Positions 10,876-20,650 of a stretch of DNA of 22,585 nt are shown in pieces; position 1 is the stretch's first letter; every line of letters starts with the position of its first letter. This DNA comes from Larix sibirica (taxonomy: Eukaryota > Streptophyta > Pinopsida > Pinales > Pinaceae). A model generated the notes under the pieces. The model was not told where the DNA came from. It searched no databases and was given only the letters and a program-made list of their open reading frames with translations. The stretch is taken from NCBI GenBank assembly GCA_004151065.3, contig NWUY0300017492.1, positions 27,947-50,531 of the forward strand, read 5' to 3'. The position numbers and the translations under genes are program-made.

Positions 10876-11043
10876 CATTTGCTAGAAAAGCTTCAAGTCT
10901 TCCATAGCCTACCCATTTTGCACATATCCTGCAATGACTGCAAACCAAGAGACCGTGTTCTGCGTGGGCATTTGCCGATAGAGCTTCAGGGCTTCATCAA
11001 CTTGCACATTGTGTGCATAGGCCGTAATCATTGCAGGAGGATT
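10876..11043 (-). pseudogene. Pentatricopeptide-repeat (PPR) gene fragment
   Basis: Read on the minus strand, this encodes about 1.6 PPR units: AMITAYAHN, then DEALKLYRQMP, NTVSWFAVIAGYVQNG, a stop, and then a further LKLF-stop-QM. These are signature words of plant PLS-class PPR proteins, which bind organellar RNA in chloroplasts or mitochondria for editing or processing. Intact family members have ten or more repeats, so this is a short captured or left-over piece. The open frame continues upstream to 11121, but that part does not look like PPR, and the switch coincides with an inverted-repeat arm at 11044. No neighbouring sequence resembles the rest of a PPR gene. Confidence 0.75.
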
Positions 11044-11077
11044 GGCCAATGGTCCGATATCTTCACCTTGCTCTCGA
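11044..11077. repeat. Inverted repeat, arm 1
   Basis: The 34 bases are the reverse complement of 11231-11264 with two differences, both transitions. The similarity appears to continue about 14 bases toward lower coordinates, again mostly through transitions. The two arms are separated by 153 bases and could form a large hairpin. Confidence 0.8.
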
Positions 11078-11230
11078 TTTCGTTCTCCACTGTCCAACCA
11101 TGCTTGCCATTTTAAAACCAACTAGATGTGAAACAATAACCCCCAGAAATCCCACACCAGTCCAAAAAATGTAGTAAAAAAACCTAGAACCCACAAAATA
11201 AAACTGAAAACAATAACCATAAATGAAAAA

Positions 11231-11264
11231 TCAAGAGCAAGGTGAAGATATCAGACCATTGGCC
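11231..11264. repeat. Inverted repeat, arm 2
   Basis: Partner of 11044-11077. Beyond 11264 the bases differ from the expected complement almost only by C-to-T or G-to-A changes, as expected for decay of methylated DNA. Confidence 0.8.
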
Positions 11265-11399
11265 AGTTTTTCTACAGTTGGATGATTTTAAACTGCAACA
11301 TAACTATCCTTTTAAATTCGACTGTTCTTGGCTTTCAAATATGGATTTTGTCAAATTTGTCAAAGTTGTCTGGTCATAGTTAGATGTTGATGAGGATCT

Positions 11400-11965
11400 T
11401 AATCCTATGGATCGGTTATGTGTGGTGGTTGATGCATCGAGAGGAGGATAGGCACATGGTGTTCGAGGCACTGAGAGGAGGGGCTAGTTGTGGTGGAAGG
11501 GTGTGTGGGAGCTGAACGAGAAGGGAAGCTAGATAATGACATGCATGAACTTGAGCGACGTATGGGAAACACCATATGGAAGTGAGTAGGGATTTGGCGT
11601 GAGTGAGTTTTTAGGGGAGCACAGAGTAGGGGGAGGCGATGGTAGTGTGGGGTGCAACAAAGTGGAGGAGGGGGAGACTATGAGGAGTGGTGAGTGTGCA
11701 TATTAGATTGGATTGGTACGAGGCATGGGAAATGGAAGATAGGGGGTGTTCATTGAGTGTGGAAGGGCCGAGATATGTGAAGGAAAGCTGGGGAATGGAG
11801 AGAAGAAGAATGGATATGAGGAGAGAGCAGGTGGGTGTGGGAGTGGGGATATTAGAGGAGCACAAGAGAATGGAGGAGAAGGATGGATTTGGTGGAACGA
11901 ATTGGTGGAGAGAGGGAAGCGATGCAAAATTGATGGAGGTGCTAAAGAAGACACCGAGAATGCTC
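11400..11965 (-). other. Strand-asymmetric purine-rich tract, possible LTR-element interior
   Basis: The plus strand is strongly rich in G and A (GGAGGAG, GGTGTGGGAG, GAGAAGAAGAATGG), so the minus strand is C/T-rich. Overlapping open frames here come from low complexity and have no recognisable domain. On the minus strand the tract lies directly downstream of the LTR and primer-binding-like site at 11966-12101, so it may be the first internal part of that element. Part of it could be captured host sequence. Confidence 0.4.
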
Positions 11966-12101
11966 GCTCTAGTACCAACTTGGAATGTATTTTCCAAAAG
12001 ATATATTTTTGATTATTGATTGATGATATTACAAAGAGTACATGCGGCTTAAATACAATTGAAGAGACACATTTGAATGGTGTGTCCTTCTAATGTCAAC
12101 A
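11966..12101 (-). mobile_element. Short LTR and primer-binding-like site of a copia/TRIM-type element
   Basis: On the minus strand a segment starts TGTTGACATT (12101) and ends ACATTCCA (11981), giving TG...CA ends and a 121-bp LTR. Inside are a TATTTAAG TATA-like word and the ATCATCAATCAATAAT pattern common near the 3' end of plant copia LTRs. Four bases later comes TGGTACTAGAGC (complement of 11966-11977), which differs from the usual plant initiator-Met primer site TGGTATCAGAGC at two adjacent bases. LTRs this short are typical of miniature TRIM elements. I found no second LTR in the window, so the element is truncated or rearranged. Confidence 0.5.
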
Positions 12102-12174
12102 TTTAATTATTAATAATAACAAAAATAATATTTAAATTATTTAATTTACTCTAGTTCTATTACATGTGAGTTCC

Positions 12175-12206
12175 TTGCAAAAGGAAATTGCACAAACCTT
12201 TTGCAA
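12175..12206 (+). other. Perfect 10-bp stem-loop upstream of the Helentron coding region
   Basis: TTGCAAAAGG (12175-12184) and CCTTTTGCAA (12197-12206) are exact reverse complements around a 12-base loop. The hairpin lies about 300-500 bases before the first recognisable coding sequence of the rolling-circle element and may mark its 5' region. Confidence 0.6.
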
Positions 12207-15200
12207 TTTGTATAATGGACAAGACATTAGAGAAATCAATTGCTTCAAAAGGTACCTTTCCAATCATGTTATAATGAATGAGTAATGCATTGGAAACACA
12301 TAGGAATATATTGTAAACAAGAAATGCGTACCGCTTTAGGCATATTTCTAAATGACATATATAATTCCATTGAAATGCAAATGGTTCCTTTTGCAAAAAA
12401 CATTGTGCCTAATCAAAATTGCAACAACATTGGGCATTGCAATGACATGAATGACTCTAGAGATATAGAGCATCAATATAAGTGTAAACGACATTGCCAC
12501 AAAAACATAAATTTCTTGTAAAAACAAACCGAGGCATGCGAAGGAACAAACTATGTAGTTACAATGATACTCTAATGCAAATATCCAAGTATCTACTAAT
12601 GAAGAACATGGATGTCAGACTAAAATACATTGCATCCGAAACAAAAAGTCATTGCAAAATAAACCAAAGCATGGAAATGAGTAGATTCTAAAATTGCAAT
12701 ATTCTATAGAGGCAAAGACGAAAGCAACAAAAACTAACTCCACAAACTTTTTCCTATCAAGGATTAAGAGATTACATTATCTGAAACAAAGAATACGAGA
12801 GAAAGAACACCTTGCAATAATTAGAAAAAGGAGACATGCAAAAGCTTCAACTGTAGTAAAAGCATATTTGGATGTGATTCAAGATACACCGACACATGCA
12901 TGTGCTATATGTTAATGTCTGCAATTTCAAAAAGACATGGATACATTTGACAGTGTCATGATGCTAAACTATGCAACTTTAAAGTTGGAAGACGGGTCTA
13001 GAAAATAGAACCAAATCAAGATATTTGTAAACACTGCAAAAAGGTTCTATGTAATGAGAAAATACCCGTGTTTGCATCGCCTTCATGGATTCGACGTAAC
13101 ATAAAACTAGACTATGTCACAACTTCAACACCTTAGGAGGAAATATTAGTCTCACCAAGAATGGATTTTTCTCAAATAAGACAGTTAGGCTACAAAAGAG
13201 CCCAAATTGCACTTACAAGAACAATTAAACGTCCCTACAGACTTGGACAAAGTGCAACAAGCATTTCCTAGAATCATGTCCAATTCAAAGACAATTGCAA
13301 TATTTTTGAAAAGAAATTTGGAATTAAAAAATGCATATCTTTCTAGCAATGTCTGTTTGCATAATGTCATGCTTGCTCTACATGAATTATGCAATAAAGA
13401 GGGCATTGTAATTGACATCAAATGGGAAGATATTTTGAACAAAGACATTAAAGCACACAACAATTCTTTGATCGCTATAGAATTGGCTAGTTCTAGTGAT
13501 GAGGACAACGAACTAGAGGCTAGTTGTGAGACAATGTTACATGGCTACGGAAAATCTCACTTAATAGAGGATTTGGACAATGAAAACATAGAAATTGAAT
13601 CCTCCAAGGGCTTTCTCCCTCTAAATACTTTCCAAGAAAAGTAATCCGAAGAGCTAAACTTCCCAACCTTGTTTTTTTGGATCTAGTCGGCTTGATGACA
13701 TAACAAATAGATTTTCTTATCAACAAATATCGCAATGGGAGATATTGCATGATTCGAAAGACTTTAAAACACACAATACAAGTACTTTCTTTAAAGCAGT
13801 TTGAATTCTCATCAATTAAGTTTCCAACTCTACATGGATTTCAATTTGAAAAGGTGAGCTAAAGGGAGAACCCTTCTCACAAAAAATGTAAAATGTAGAA
13901 AAATATTGAAATCATCTATTGCTTATCGTTCTCTTAGAAACATTTGCAAATCCCTTGATTACTTTGAATGCATAAGAAAGTATGTCTTTGTAATGATAAA
14001 ACAACTTGGACTACCAACATTCTTTGTAACTTTCACAAGTGTTGGACATCTTTGGGTACCATTGTGTAATGAATTGCAAGAAACAAAAAGGAAAGGCTCT
14101 ATAGAATTTTGCAAAGCAAATTCTAATGTCAATTTGGAATCATTGATAAAACAACATCTGTTCATTTGCAACCGCTACTACAAGCACAAAAGATCAGGAC
14201 TCGAAAATTTAACTTAACTAACAATTAATTGTTTGGAGACATACAATACTATTTCTTTATTACTGAATTTCAAAGTAGAGTCAATGAACATGACCATGCA
14301 CTTCTTTGGACAAAAAATGCTCTTGTCTTTTGACAATCTTTTGAACAAGAGATAATAGCATTTGTCGATACCTATTTGTCTTTTGATTCATCACTTCTTA
14401 CAGACAATTTGGCTAAGATTCAAATGCATCATCAATATACAAAAACTTGCAAAAAATATCGACGATCTAGTTGCAGGTTTAATTTATCGTTCCCTCCAAT
14501 GGACAATACTGCTATTTTGCATCCACTGGAAAACATTGACAATAGAAATGCTGACAAAACAAAAGAACTATTTTCACTCCTAGAGCATAAGAACTATTCT
14601 AAAGACATGTCCTTTGAAATTTTCTTGACTGATCTAAAACTAACTAAAGATGAGTACATTGTTCTTTTGGGCTCTACCCTTTTGCGCCTAACTTTGCTCC
14701 TAAAAAGAGACCTAGTTGATGTATGAACCAATGCATTTTACAAACAAGTCATGGCCTTGTGGAATGCAAATATAGATGCACAATTTATTCTATATGCATA
14801 TGATGTGGCAACATACTGTAGTTCTTACATTACAAAAATGGATCAAACAATGACATCTTCCCTTAAAAAAAAACAATGTCTATTCAACAATGATGGAAAA
14901 TTGAAACAATCCAGAAACTTGGGAACAAACTTCTAAACATGCAATAGATGTCAATTCGACAGGCTATTTATATTGTTCTTTCCTTGCCAATGTATTCAAG
15001 TTCTAGGAAAACAACATTCATTAACACTGCACCAGCTAGCAAAAGAAAACGTGTTCTAAGGACCCCAAAGTTGTTTCAACAAGAGCCAGATGATTCAACA
15101 CACATTGTCTATGCTTCAATTGTCAACAATTATGTTGCATGATCTGTTGAATTTGAGCACGCATGCTTAGCCGAATTTGCTTCCTATTTCACATGTTCGA

Positions 15201-16158
15201 ACTCTAGACTTAGGAAAAGAAAATGTGCATGTGTCATACGCTACATTTGATATAATGAGCATAAATACCCGTACAACTACTTCAAAGAAAAGATGATGTT
15301 GTTCATTCCCTATAGACATACTGAAGATGCTCTAAAAAGAAACCGTGAAACATGGTTAGAATCATATTTGTGACAGAAACTTTTGATAGATCACGTTGAG
15401 AAAAAAAATTTCGCTAAAGGAAAAACAAGTTGGGGGCGACATTGCCATAGCTTCCCAAACCATCGATTCTAGAAATGAACGCCTATTTATGATCCCTACA
15501 TCGCAAGTGGAACAAAATAACTCTTTTGTATTTGAAAAATATGACATAAAAAATGATCTTGTGTAGAAGATCTGCCCCAAGAAAGCTAGATCTAGTCCTA
15601 ATTATACATTTTGAATCTGGTAAACAACCTCATATCAAAAGCAAATATGAATTCTATGAAATTAGTAAAAAAACTTAACAAATAGCAAAAGAATTCATAA
15701 TGAGAAAAAAGAACGACCCTACCTTCCTGATTAATTTGTTCTTGACTGTAAATGTAAGAACGGGAAAAACATTTGTTGCAAAAGCAATCTATCACAGTTT
15801 GTTTCATTTCTATAACAAAGATCTCTGAAGTGATCCCTTAAAGAAAAAACGAGTCATAGTGGCATTCACTAGAAGAGCTGCACACAATGCAGATGGAATC
15901 ACTGCACATTCAAATTTTCACTTGCTTCTAACACTATCGAAGATGCTTTCACTTATTTCTAACACATTAGATTTACTAAATAAGGAATTTGAACAGATCC
16001 AGCTTCTGCTAATAGATGAGGTCTAGTTAATTGGTTCTCGAATGCTTTATAGCATAGAAAAAAGGATGCGTGAAATTATGCACACCCCTACTTTGCCTTT
16101 TGGAAATCTTGATGTCATATTTTGTGGAGATCTTTGTCAAGCCCATCCTGTAAGAGAT

Positions 16159-16194
16159 TCATGGATATTTGAACAATCATGGATATTTGAACAA
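16159..16194 (+). repeat. Exact 18-bp tandem duplication inside the helicase
   Basis: TCATGGATATTTGAACAA occurs twice in a row. It is in frame and duplicates six residues (SWIFEQ), just after helicase motif III. Confidence 0.95.
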
Positions 16195-16338
16195 GCAGCT
16201 TTCCATTTTGGTACAATTCCATATAGCTTTTGGACAAACAATATCAAATACTTTCAACTTACAGAAGTAATGAGACAAGAGGACCCTATTTTTGTATCCA
16301 TTTTGAATAGAATTAGAACCTACTCTCAAACAGACTAT

Positions 16339-16379
16339 GGCATTGACTACTTAAACAAGGCATTGACTACTTAAACAAG
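16339..16379 (+). repeat. Exact 20-bp tandem duplication inside the helicase
   Basis: GGCATTGACTACTTAAACAA is repeated exactly with a period of 20 bases. As 20 is not a multiple of three, it shifts the frame and brings in a stop right after LTEVMRQ and the NRIRTYSQ region. Confidence 0.95.
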
Positions 16380-17510
16380 CATTGCTATATAACACCACCA
16401 AATGGACCTACACTTCCTTATATATTTTAGAAAAAAAAATATGGCGAATGACACAACAAAAAGATGTTGGCACTTGTCCAATCATAACCATATACATTAG
16501 AATCATTTGACAAAAAAATCAATTCCGCAGAAGAAAATTGCTACGAAAATGACAAAATGGATTTGCCACTAGTAATTGTGCTAAAATAGGCCATGATTGT
16601 AGAATTATTTGGTGGAAATTATGCAATTGATGATGGCCTTGTAAATGGTGTACAAGGTGTTTTCAAACAATACAAAAAATACAAAGTTGACATAGTCTGT
16701 ATTGAATTTAGTCCACCGTCAGTTGGCTTACTCCAACTAGAAAAATGCAACAACATTTTGCACATAATGTTTCATGTACTTGGACACCGATCACTAGAAT
16801 ATCTAGAAAAATGATATCAATAAATAGGGTACATATTCTTAGAGAGGAATTTATTATTTGACTGGCTTATGCACGAACTATACATAGAACACATCGTCTT
16901 ACAATGGATAAGCTGGAATTTTACCTAAAAGGTGTTAAGCACCACAGACTGGTATATACCGCACTATCCCGTGTTAGAGACATTAGGTAGCTATATCTTC
17001 TAAACAAATTTCCATAGTCAAATTTCTATGCTTTACATAAAGTCTTAAGCGAAATAGCTAGGCTTCAAACTAGAGCCCCATTATAATTTCAATATGGCTT
17101 TCAGTCAATAGAAGGAGAAGAACATTTGCTCATATTTTCCCTCAATACGCGAAGTCTAGTATTGCATATGGACAATATTGTCAACGACTATGATCTAATG
17201 AAAATCAATATACTGTGTCTACAAGATACATACAAAGTGTCTTCCAGATGATAGCCTTCTTGCAAAAATATATTGCAACATATCTGAATTTAACATATAT
17301 GGCATTGTAACATGCTATAGAAAAAACATAATGGTTCAAGAATTAGACAACTACAGAACAAAATGGGTTGAACCAACCATTTGTTGACTTCAAATTAATG
17401 ATACCATTCTCAAGTTGGCAAATGTCTACATCTCACCAAATTCACCGCTTGAATAACTTTACTCCTTTGTCAATAGCATAATTAAATACATTCAAAAAAA
17501 TGAACATATT

Positions 17511-18710
17511 GTCATTGTTGGTGACCCAAACTTTGACATGTTGCAAAAATGCAAAGCAAAAGAAATTTTTTCCTTCTTCATGCATATTCATAATCTAAAA
17601 CTGCACACAACAATGAAAACAATCTTTGTTGGTTCTTTGCTAGACCATTTTTGACAGCTTTTCCTATTGACAATATGAACTTCCACATTTCTAAAGCTTA
17701 TTGGACCATTTTTGACAGCTTTTCCTATTGACAATATGAACTTCCACATTTCTAAAGCTTATTGGACATATCATCATATCATTTTCCTTTCAATTCCTCT
17801 AAAGACATTTGCAGATGCCGCTTCTAAATAAAACACCTATGTTTGTCACAAGCCACACAGTTACAAAAAACAGATGAAAAGTTGTTGAAAATAATCATTG
17901 CTCATCTTGCCTTTTACATACTGCAAAATTGTAATGTGCAAAAAAAACTTCTTCTCATTCATGGAAAATCATAATTTGAACTTGCATACTAGAATGCCAA
18001 TATCCTTCATTGATTCTTTGCTTCACCACTTTCGAATAACTTCCCAAAATATCAATATCAAATTACATCATTCTTAGGCTTATTGCATTGGTCACTATCG
18101 CATTTTCCTCCAAATTCTTCTAAATATATTTGCAAACTTCCATTATAAATGAAAAACATGTGTTTCCTAGAATCTAGACAGTTATAGCCAATGCATCTAT
18201 ACAATGCAAAATGCAATCTATCAATTTCAATGAAGAAATAGTTGTTTCTTTCAACAACTACTCATGAAAAATAATAACTTTAAGCTGCAGAGGAAAATAA
18301 CAACAACCTTTCCTAGTTCTCTGTCTCATGACTTCTTAACATTTATTTTTAGCTAATGCTACATACATTCATATTTCTAAAACTCGACACATATTTCATT
18401 TCCTCCATCTCTTGAACAAATAATTGCAACAATCGTCTCCGATTAGGTGATGCAATTGATCAATGCAAAAGTTGTTCTAGCAAATTCAATGAAGAAATGT
18501 GTCTTTGTTCTAAAAACTAGCCATGCAAAAACCATAGTTTCAAGTTGCAAACAAAATTAGCAACAACTTTGCTATTTCTTTATGCAAGAAATTTTTCTCG
18601 CAGTTCTAGTTCCTACCAATATAAACATCCATATTCCTAAAGAGGTTTAGACACAACCATCGCATTTGGATATCAATTTCTCTAAGGGAAATCCGCATCT
18701 GCACAGTTGT
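17511..18710 (+). repeat. Diverged tandem array of the endonuclease-end unit
   Basis: Four units of about 270-380 bp follow each other in the same orientation: about 17511-17840, 17890-18150, 18190-18440 and 18455-18710. Unit 1 is the C-terminal half of the EEP domain. Each unit has a CATG(G/C)A/CATGAAAA word, a CAT(A)ATTTCTAAA or equivalent, TCATTTTCCT-type, and a closing TTGCA(G/A). Translations of units 1 and 2 align: HNLKLHTTM with HNLNLHTRM, then SLLDHF with SLLHHF, then AYWTYHH with a stop-interrupted AYCIGHY. Units 3 and 4 share TTCAATGAAGAAAT. A fifth, weaker unit may start near 18710. Confidence 0.65.
17643..17767 (+). repeat. Exact 61-bp tandem duplication in the endonuclease tail
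   Basis: The segment starting GACCATTTTTGACAG at 17643 is repeated without a difference at 17704. Identity of the two copies amid old decay shows a recent event. Confidence 0.97.
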
Positions 18711-19518
18711 TGCCTATGCAAATGACTAGTGTAGATTGCATTGCAACAATCCATATTAAATAACATGTCTTCATTCCAACTACTAGATCAAAAGAATAGG
18801 TAAAAAAATTGGAACATTTCCATATGCATATATGTTTTTCTAGATTCCTTGACATGTTAAATTGTTAATTGCAAATGCTATTCATTTCATGCAATGATTC
18901 TCTAAAGCTAATCAATCAAAAGACATAAATTCCAATGAAACAATAAACAATTCTACAAACAAAAAGGAAAAAAAGAAAAAAAATCCCCTAGACTTATATT
19001 GCTTTTTATGCCCATAATCATTTATCTGTTTGCAATCTTAAGTGATATATGTTGTTGAATATAGAATACACTTGTACTAATTTTTTTTTAATTTCTTCTG
19101 CATATTTCAAAATTGAATCTCCCCAATTGCAACTAAATTTGCAAGATGGAAAACAATAACACTCTTAGCAACAAGGCATAGGGGAAGATGCCATAGATGC
19201 CAGACCATGAAAAACAAAAAAGGTGAAAGTGATTTCCATTCGTCACACAACTATAGAATTCCATAAAGAAATCACTAACAATTGTTTACACGAATACTAC
19301 TTTCCAATACTAATATATTGCTTTTTGTACATGCTTTAGAACGAAACAAATGCCATGTGTATTATCTTCTATTCTGCAACTCTATTTGACAACACATACA
19401 AATGTATTTGAAGGAGTTTTTTTGGCCCTATATGGTCCTGCACAAATCAAAACTTCAAATTCGCTCAACAAGCACAATTGATGCATGCTGACTTGGTCAA
19501 TAAACATGGGTAGTTAAC
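18711..19518. other. No gene recognised
   Basis: AT-rich sequence with A and T runs near 18961-18985 and 19080-19090. It may include the 3' end of the Helentron-type element, since words such as TTGCAA and CATTGCA stay frequent, but I see no terminal hairpin followed by CTRR that I would defend. Confidence 0.5.
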
Positions 19519-19533
19519 GATAAAAATGAATAT
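19519..19533. repeat. SINE target-site duplication, left copy
   Basis: GATAAAAATGAATAT matches GATAACAATGAATAT at 19761-19775 with one difference. The two copies directly bracket the SINE. Confidence 0.85.
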
Positions 19534-19760
19534 TTCTTTTTTTAAAACTAGGGGAATTGAGAAATGGGATGGGGATGGTACTCGCATGGCACGAGATCCA
19601 GGGGTCAAATCCCGTCCGCTACCACTATACCCCTAGGTGCACCCACACATCCCGCAAGCATGGGGTATGGGTAAGACATGGTGATTTGAACTCGTGACCT
19701 CATTTACAACATGTCCTTCATATCAAGTGAATAGCCAGCTGAGATACACCCCTACGGGCC
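19534..19760 (-). mobile_element. tRNA-derived SINE
   Basis: On the minus strand the element begins GGCCCGTAGGGGTG at 19760. It has an A-box-like TATCTCAGCTGG (complement of 19735-19746) and, 41 bases further, a B-box-like GAGTTCAAATCAC (complement of 19681-19693). These are the internal Pol III promoter elements of a tRNA-derived SINE head. It ends in an A-rich tail (TTTTAAAAAAAGAAA, complement of 19534-19548). A 15-bp target-site duplication brackets it. SINEs are copied by LINE machinery, and the LINE at 1920-8560 is the kind of element that could supply it, but the two tails show no obvious kinship. It is about 227 bp long. The body contains a second tRNA-like piece on the opposite strand. 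Confidence 0.85.
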
Positions 19761-19775
19761 GATAACAATGAATAT
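19761..19775. repeat. SINE target-site duplication, right copy
   Basis: Partner of 19519-19533, with 14 of 15 bases identical; one extra C before each copy may extend it to 16. Confidence 0.85.
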
Positions 19776-20650
19776 GAATGATAATATTATTTCCCATTTC
19801 ATTGACTACTTTTCCCCTGGGAACAATGTACAAATCTCAAAATTTGGAATTAGAAACAAGGGACAATATGATGGGGGGATGCAAAGTATTGCATTCAGTT
19901 ACAACAACAGACTATAATTGAAACAATCCATCATGTTTTAGGTATATTAGCAACCCTGGTGACCTTTGGGAATATTCACCACAAATCAATGCCCATAAAA
20001 GATGACTCAAACTTTCATGCAATCAACTAGTTAACAATATTTACAAACATGTTTTCAAATGAGCAAGTAAGTTAGAAAGTTAATTCACCTGGATCCAAAC
20101 GTCCGATGAGAATTCCTCTGGCCAAGTCTCCTATAAACTTTTCTTCAAATCTCTAATAGGAAGTTGAAAATAAACAAAGATTCGACATAAATATCATTGC
20201 TGCAAAGATTGAATATATAAACTAAATTTGAAAGACACATCCAAATTTCATCAATTAAAAATTGTAATTCAACATATGAAATGGACAAAAAAGAGATATA
20301 TTTTATTTTTAATGTGACAACAAGGTACAAATGATAAGATACAACTCGAACCTCATTGCAACACTATTTTTAAACTGAAGCCCAAGTTCCTCCACTCGAG
20401 TATTCACACACTCAACATCCAATCTGGTTGTCTTCCTTGTGAAGTATGCTCAAAAGAATCCCACACATTCTCTAGCATAATGATGGTTCTTAAGAAGGAC
20501 TGGAAAACAAAGTTCTAGATATGGGAAATGGATTTTTTCAGATCGGGATAACAAGAGTTCTTGATTAGATTTCAAATGAATAGCATGAGGGTACACTCTC
20601 CAATACTTGGTTATTTTTTCCTTCTCCTATGCCGCTTTTATATTGATGGG
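19776..20650. other. No gene recognised
   Basis: Mostly AT-rich with short open frames on both strands that show no domain. The stretch 20370-20560 is somewhat richer in GC but I could not assign it. Confidence 0.55.

Larger units (their letters stand above)
12694..17660 (+). pseudogene. RepHel-EN transposase of the Helentron-type element, broken
   Basis: About 1,650 codons across shifting frames. The N-terminal region has two CxxC pairs (12901-12912, 13026-13037). NVPTDLDKVQQAFPR (13225 on) and SEELNFPTL (13648 on) match conserved Helitron blocks. The Rep core has MIKQLGLPTFFVTF (14000 on), HDHALLW with the HxH at 14289-14297, CRFNLSFPPM, and YCSSY at 14814-14828, which keeps both tyrosines. 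The helicase has VNVRTGKT (15748-15771, a degraded Walker A), LLIDEV (about 16006), GDLCQAHPV (16126 on), LTEVMRQE (16258 on) and YTALSRVR (16955-16978). The EEP domain has LNTRS (17141 on), LQDT (17219 on; the usual Glu is Asp), VGDPNFD (17517 on) and GSLLDHF. Stops and frameshifts are frequent, so it is dead. Confidence 0.85.
12494..18710 (+). mobile_element. Helentron-type rolling-circle transposon, decayed
   Basis: The order of coding remnants is a Cys-rich N-terminal region, Helitron Rep (HUH and two-tyrosine motifs), a Pif1-like helicase, an EEP endonuclease, and a 3' tail of repeated endonuclease-end units. Helitrons transpose by rolling-circle replication: Rep nicks and joins single strands and the helicase unwinds. 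An EEP domain after the helicase is the hallmark of the Helentron (Helitron2) branch. I could not find its termini; the left limit is set by the first open frame and the right limit by the last clear tail unit. It lies between a short LTR fragment and a featureless stretch. Confidence 0.82.

Noticed and set aside
10909-11121. A functional small PPR gene on the minus strand
   Set aside because: Fewer than two repeats are present, stops follow at once, and the N-terminal third is not PPR.
11611-12019. Long overlapping open frames on both strands as real genes
   Set aside because: They result from strand-biased low-complexity sequence poor in stop codons. No domain, no codon-use signal, and they run across the LTR boundary.
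17111-17660. The EEP nuclease as a separate LINE fragment inserted into a Helitron
   Set aside because: It lies in the same orientation about 130 bases after helicase motif VI, no reverse transcriptase follows, and the order matches known Helentrons. Not fully excluded; a phylogeny would decide.
19681-19760. A genuine tRNA gene
   Set aside because: A- and B-box-like words are present, but there is no acceptor stem or full cloverleaf. The A-rich tail and target-site duplication identify a SINE.
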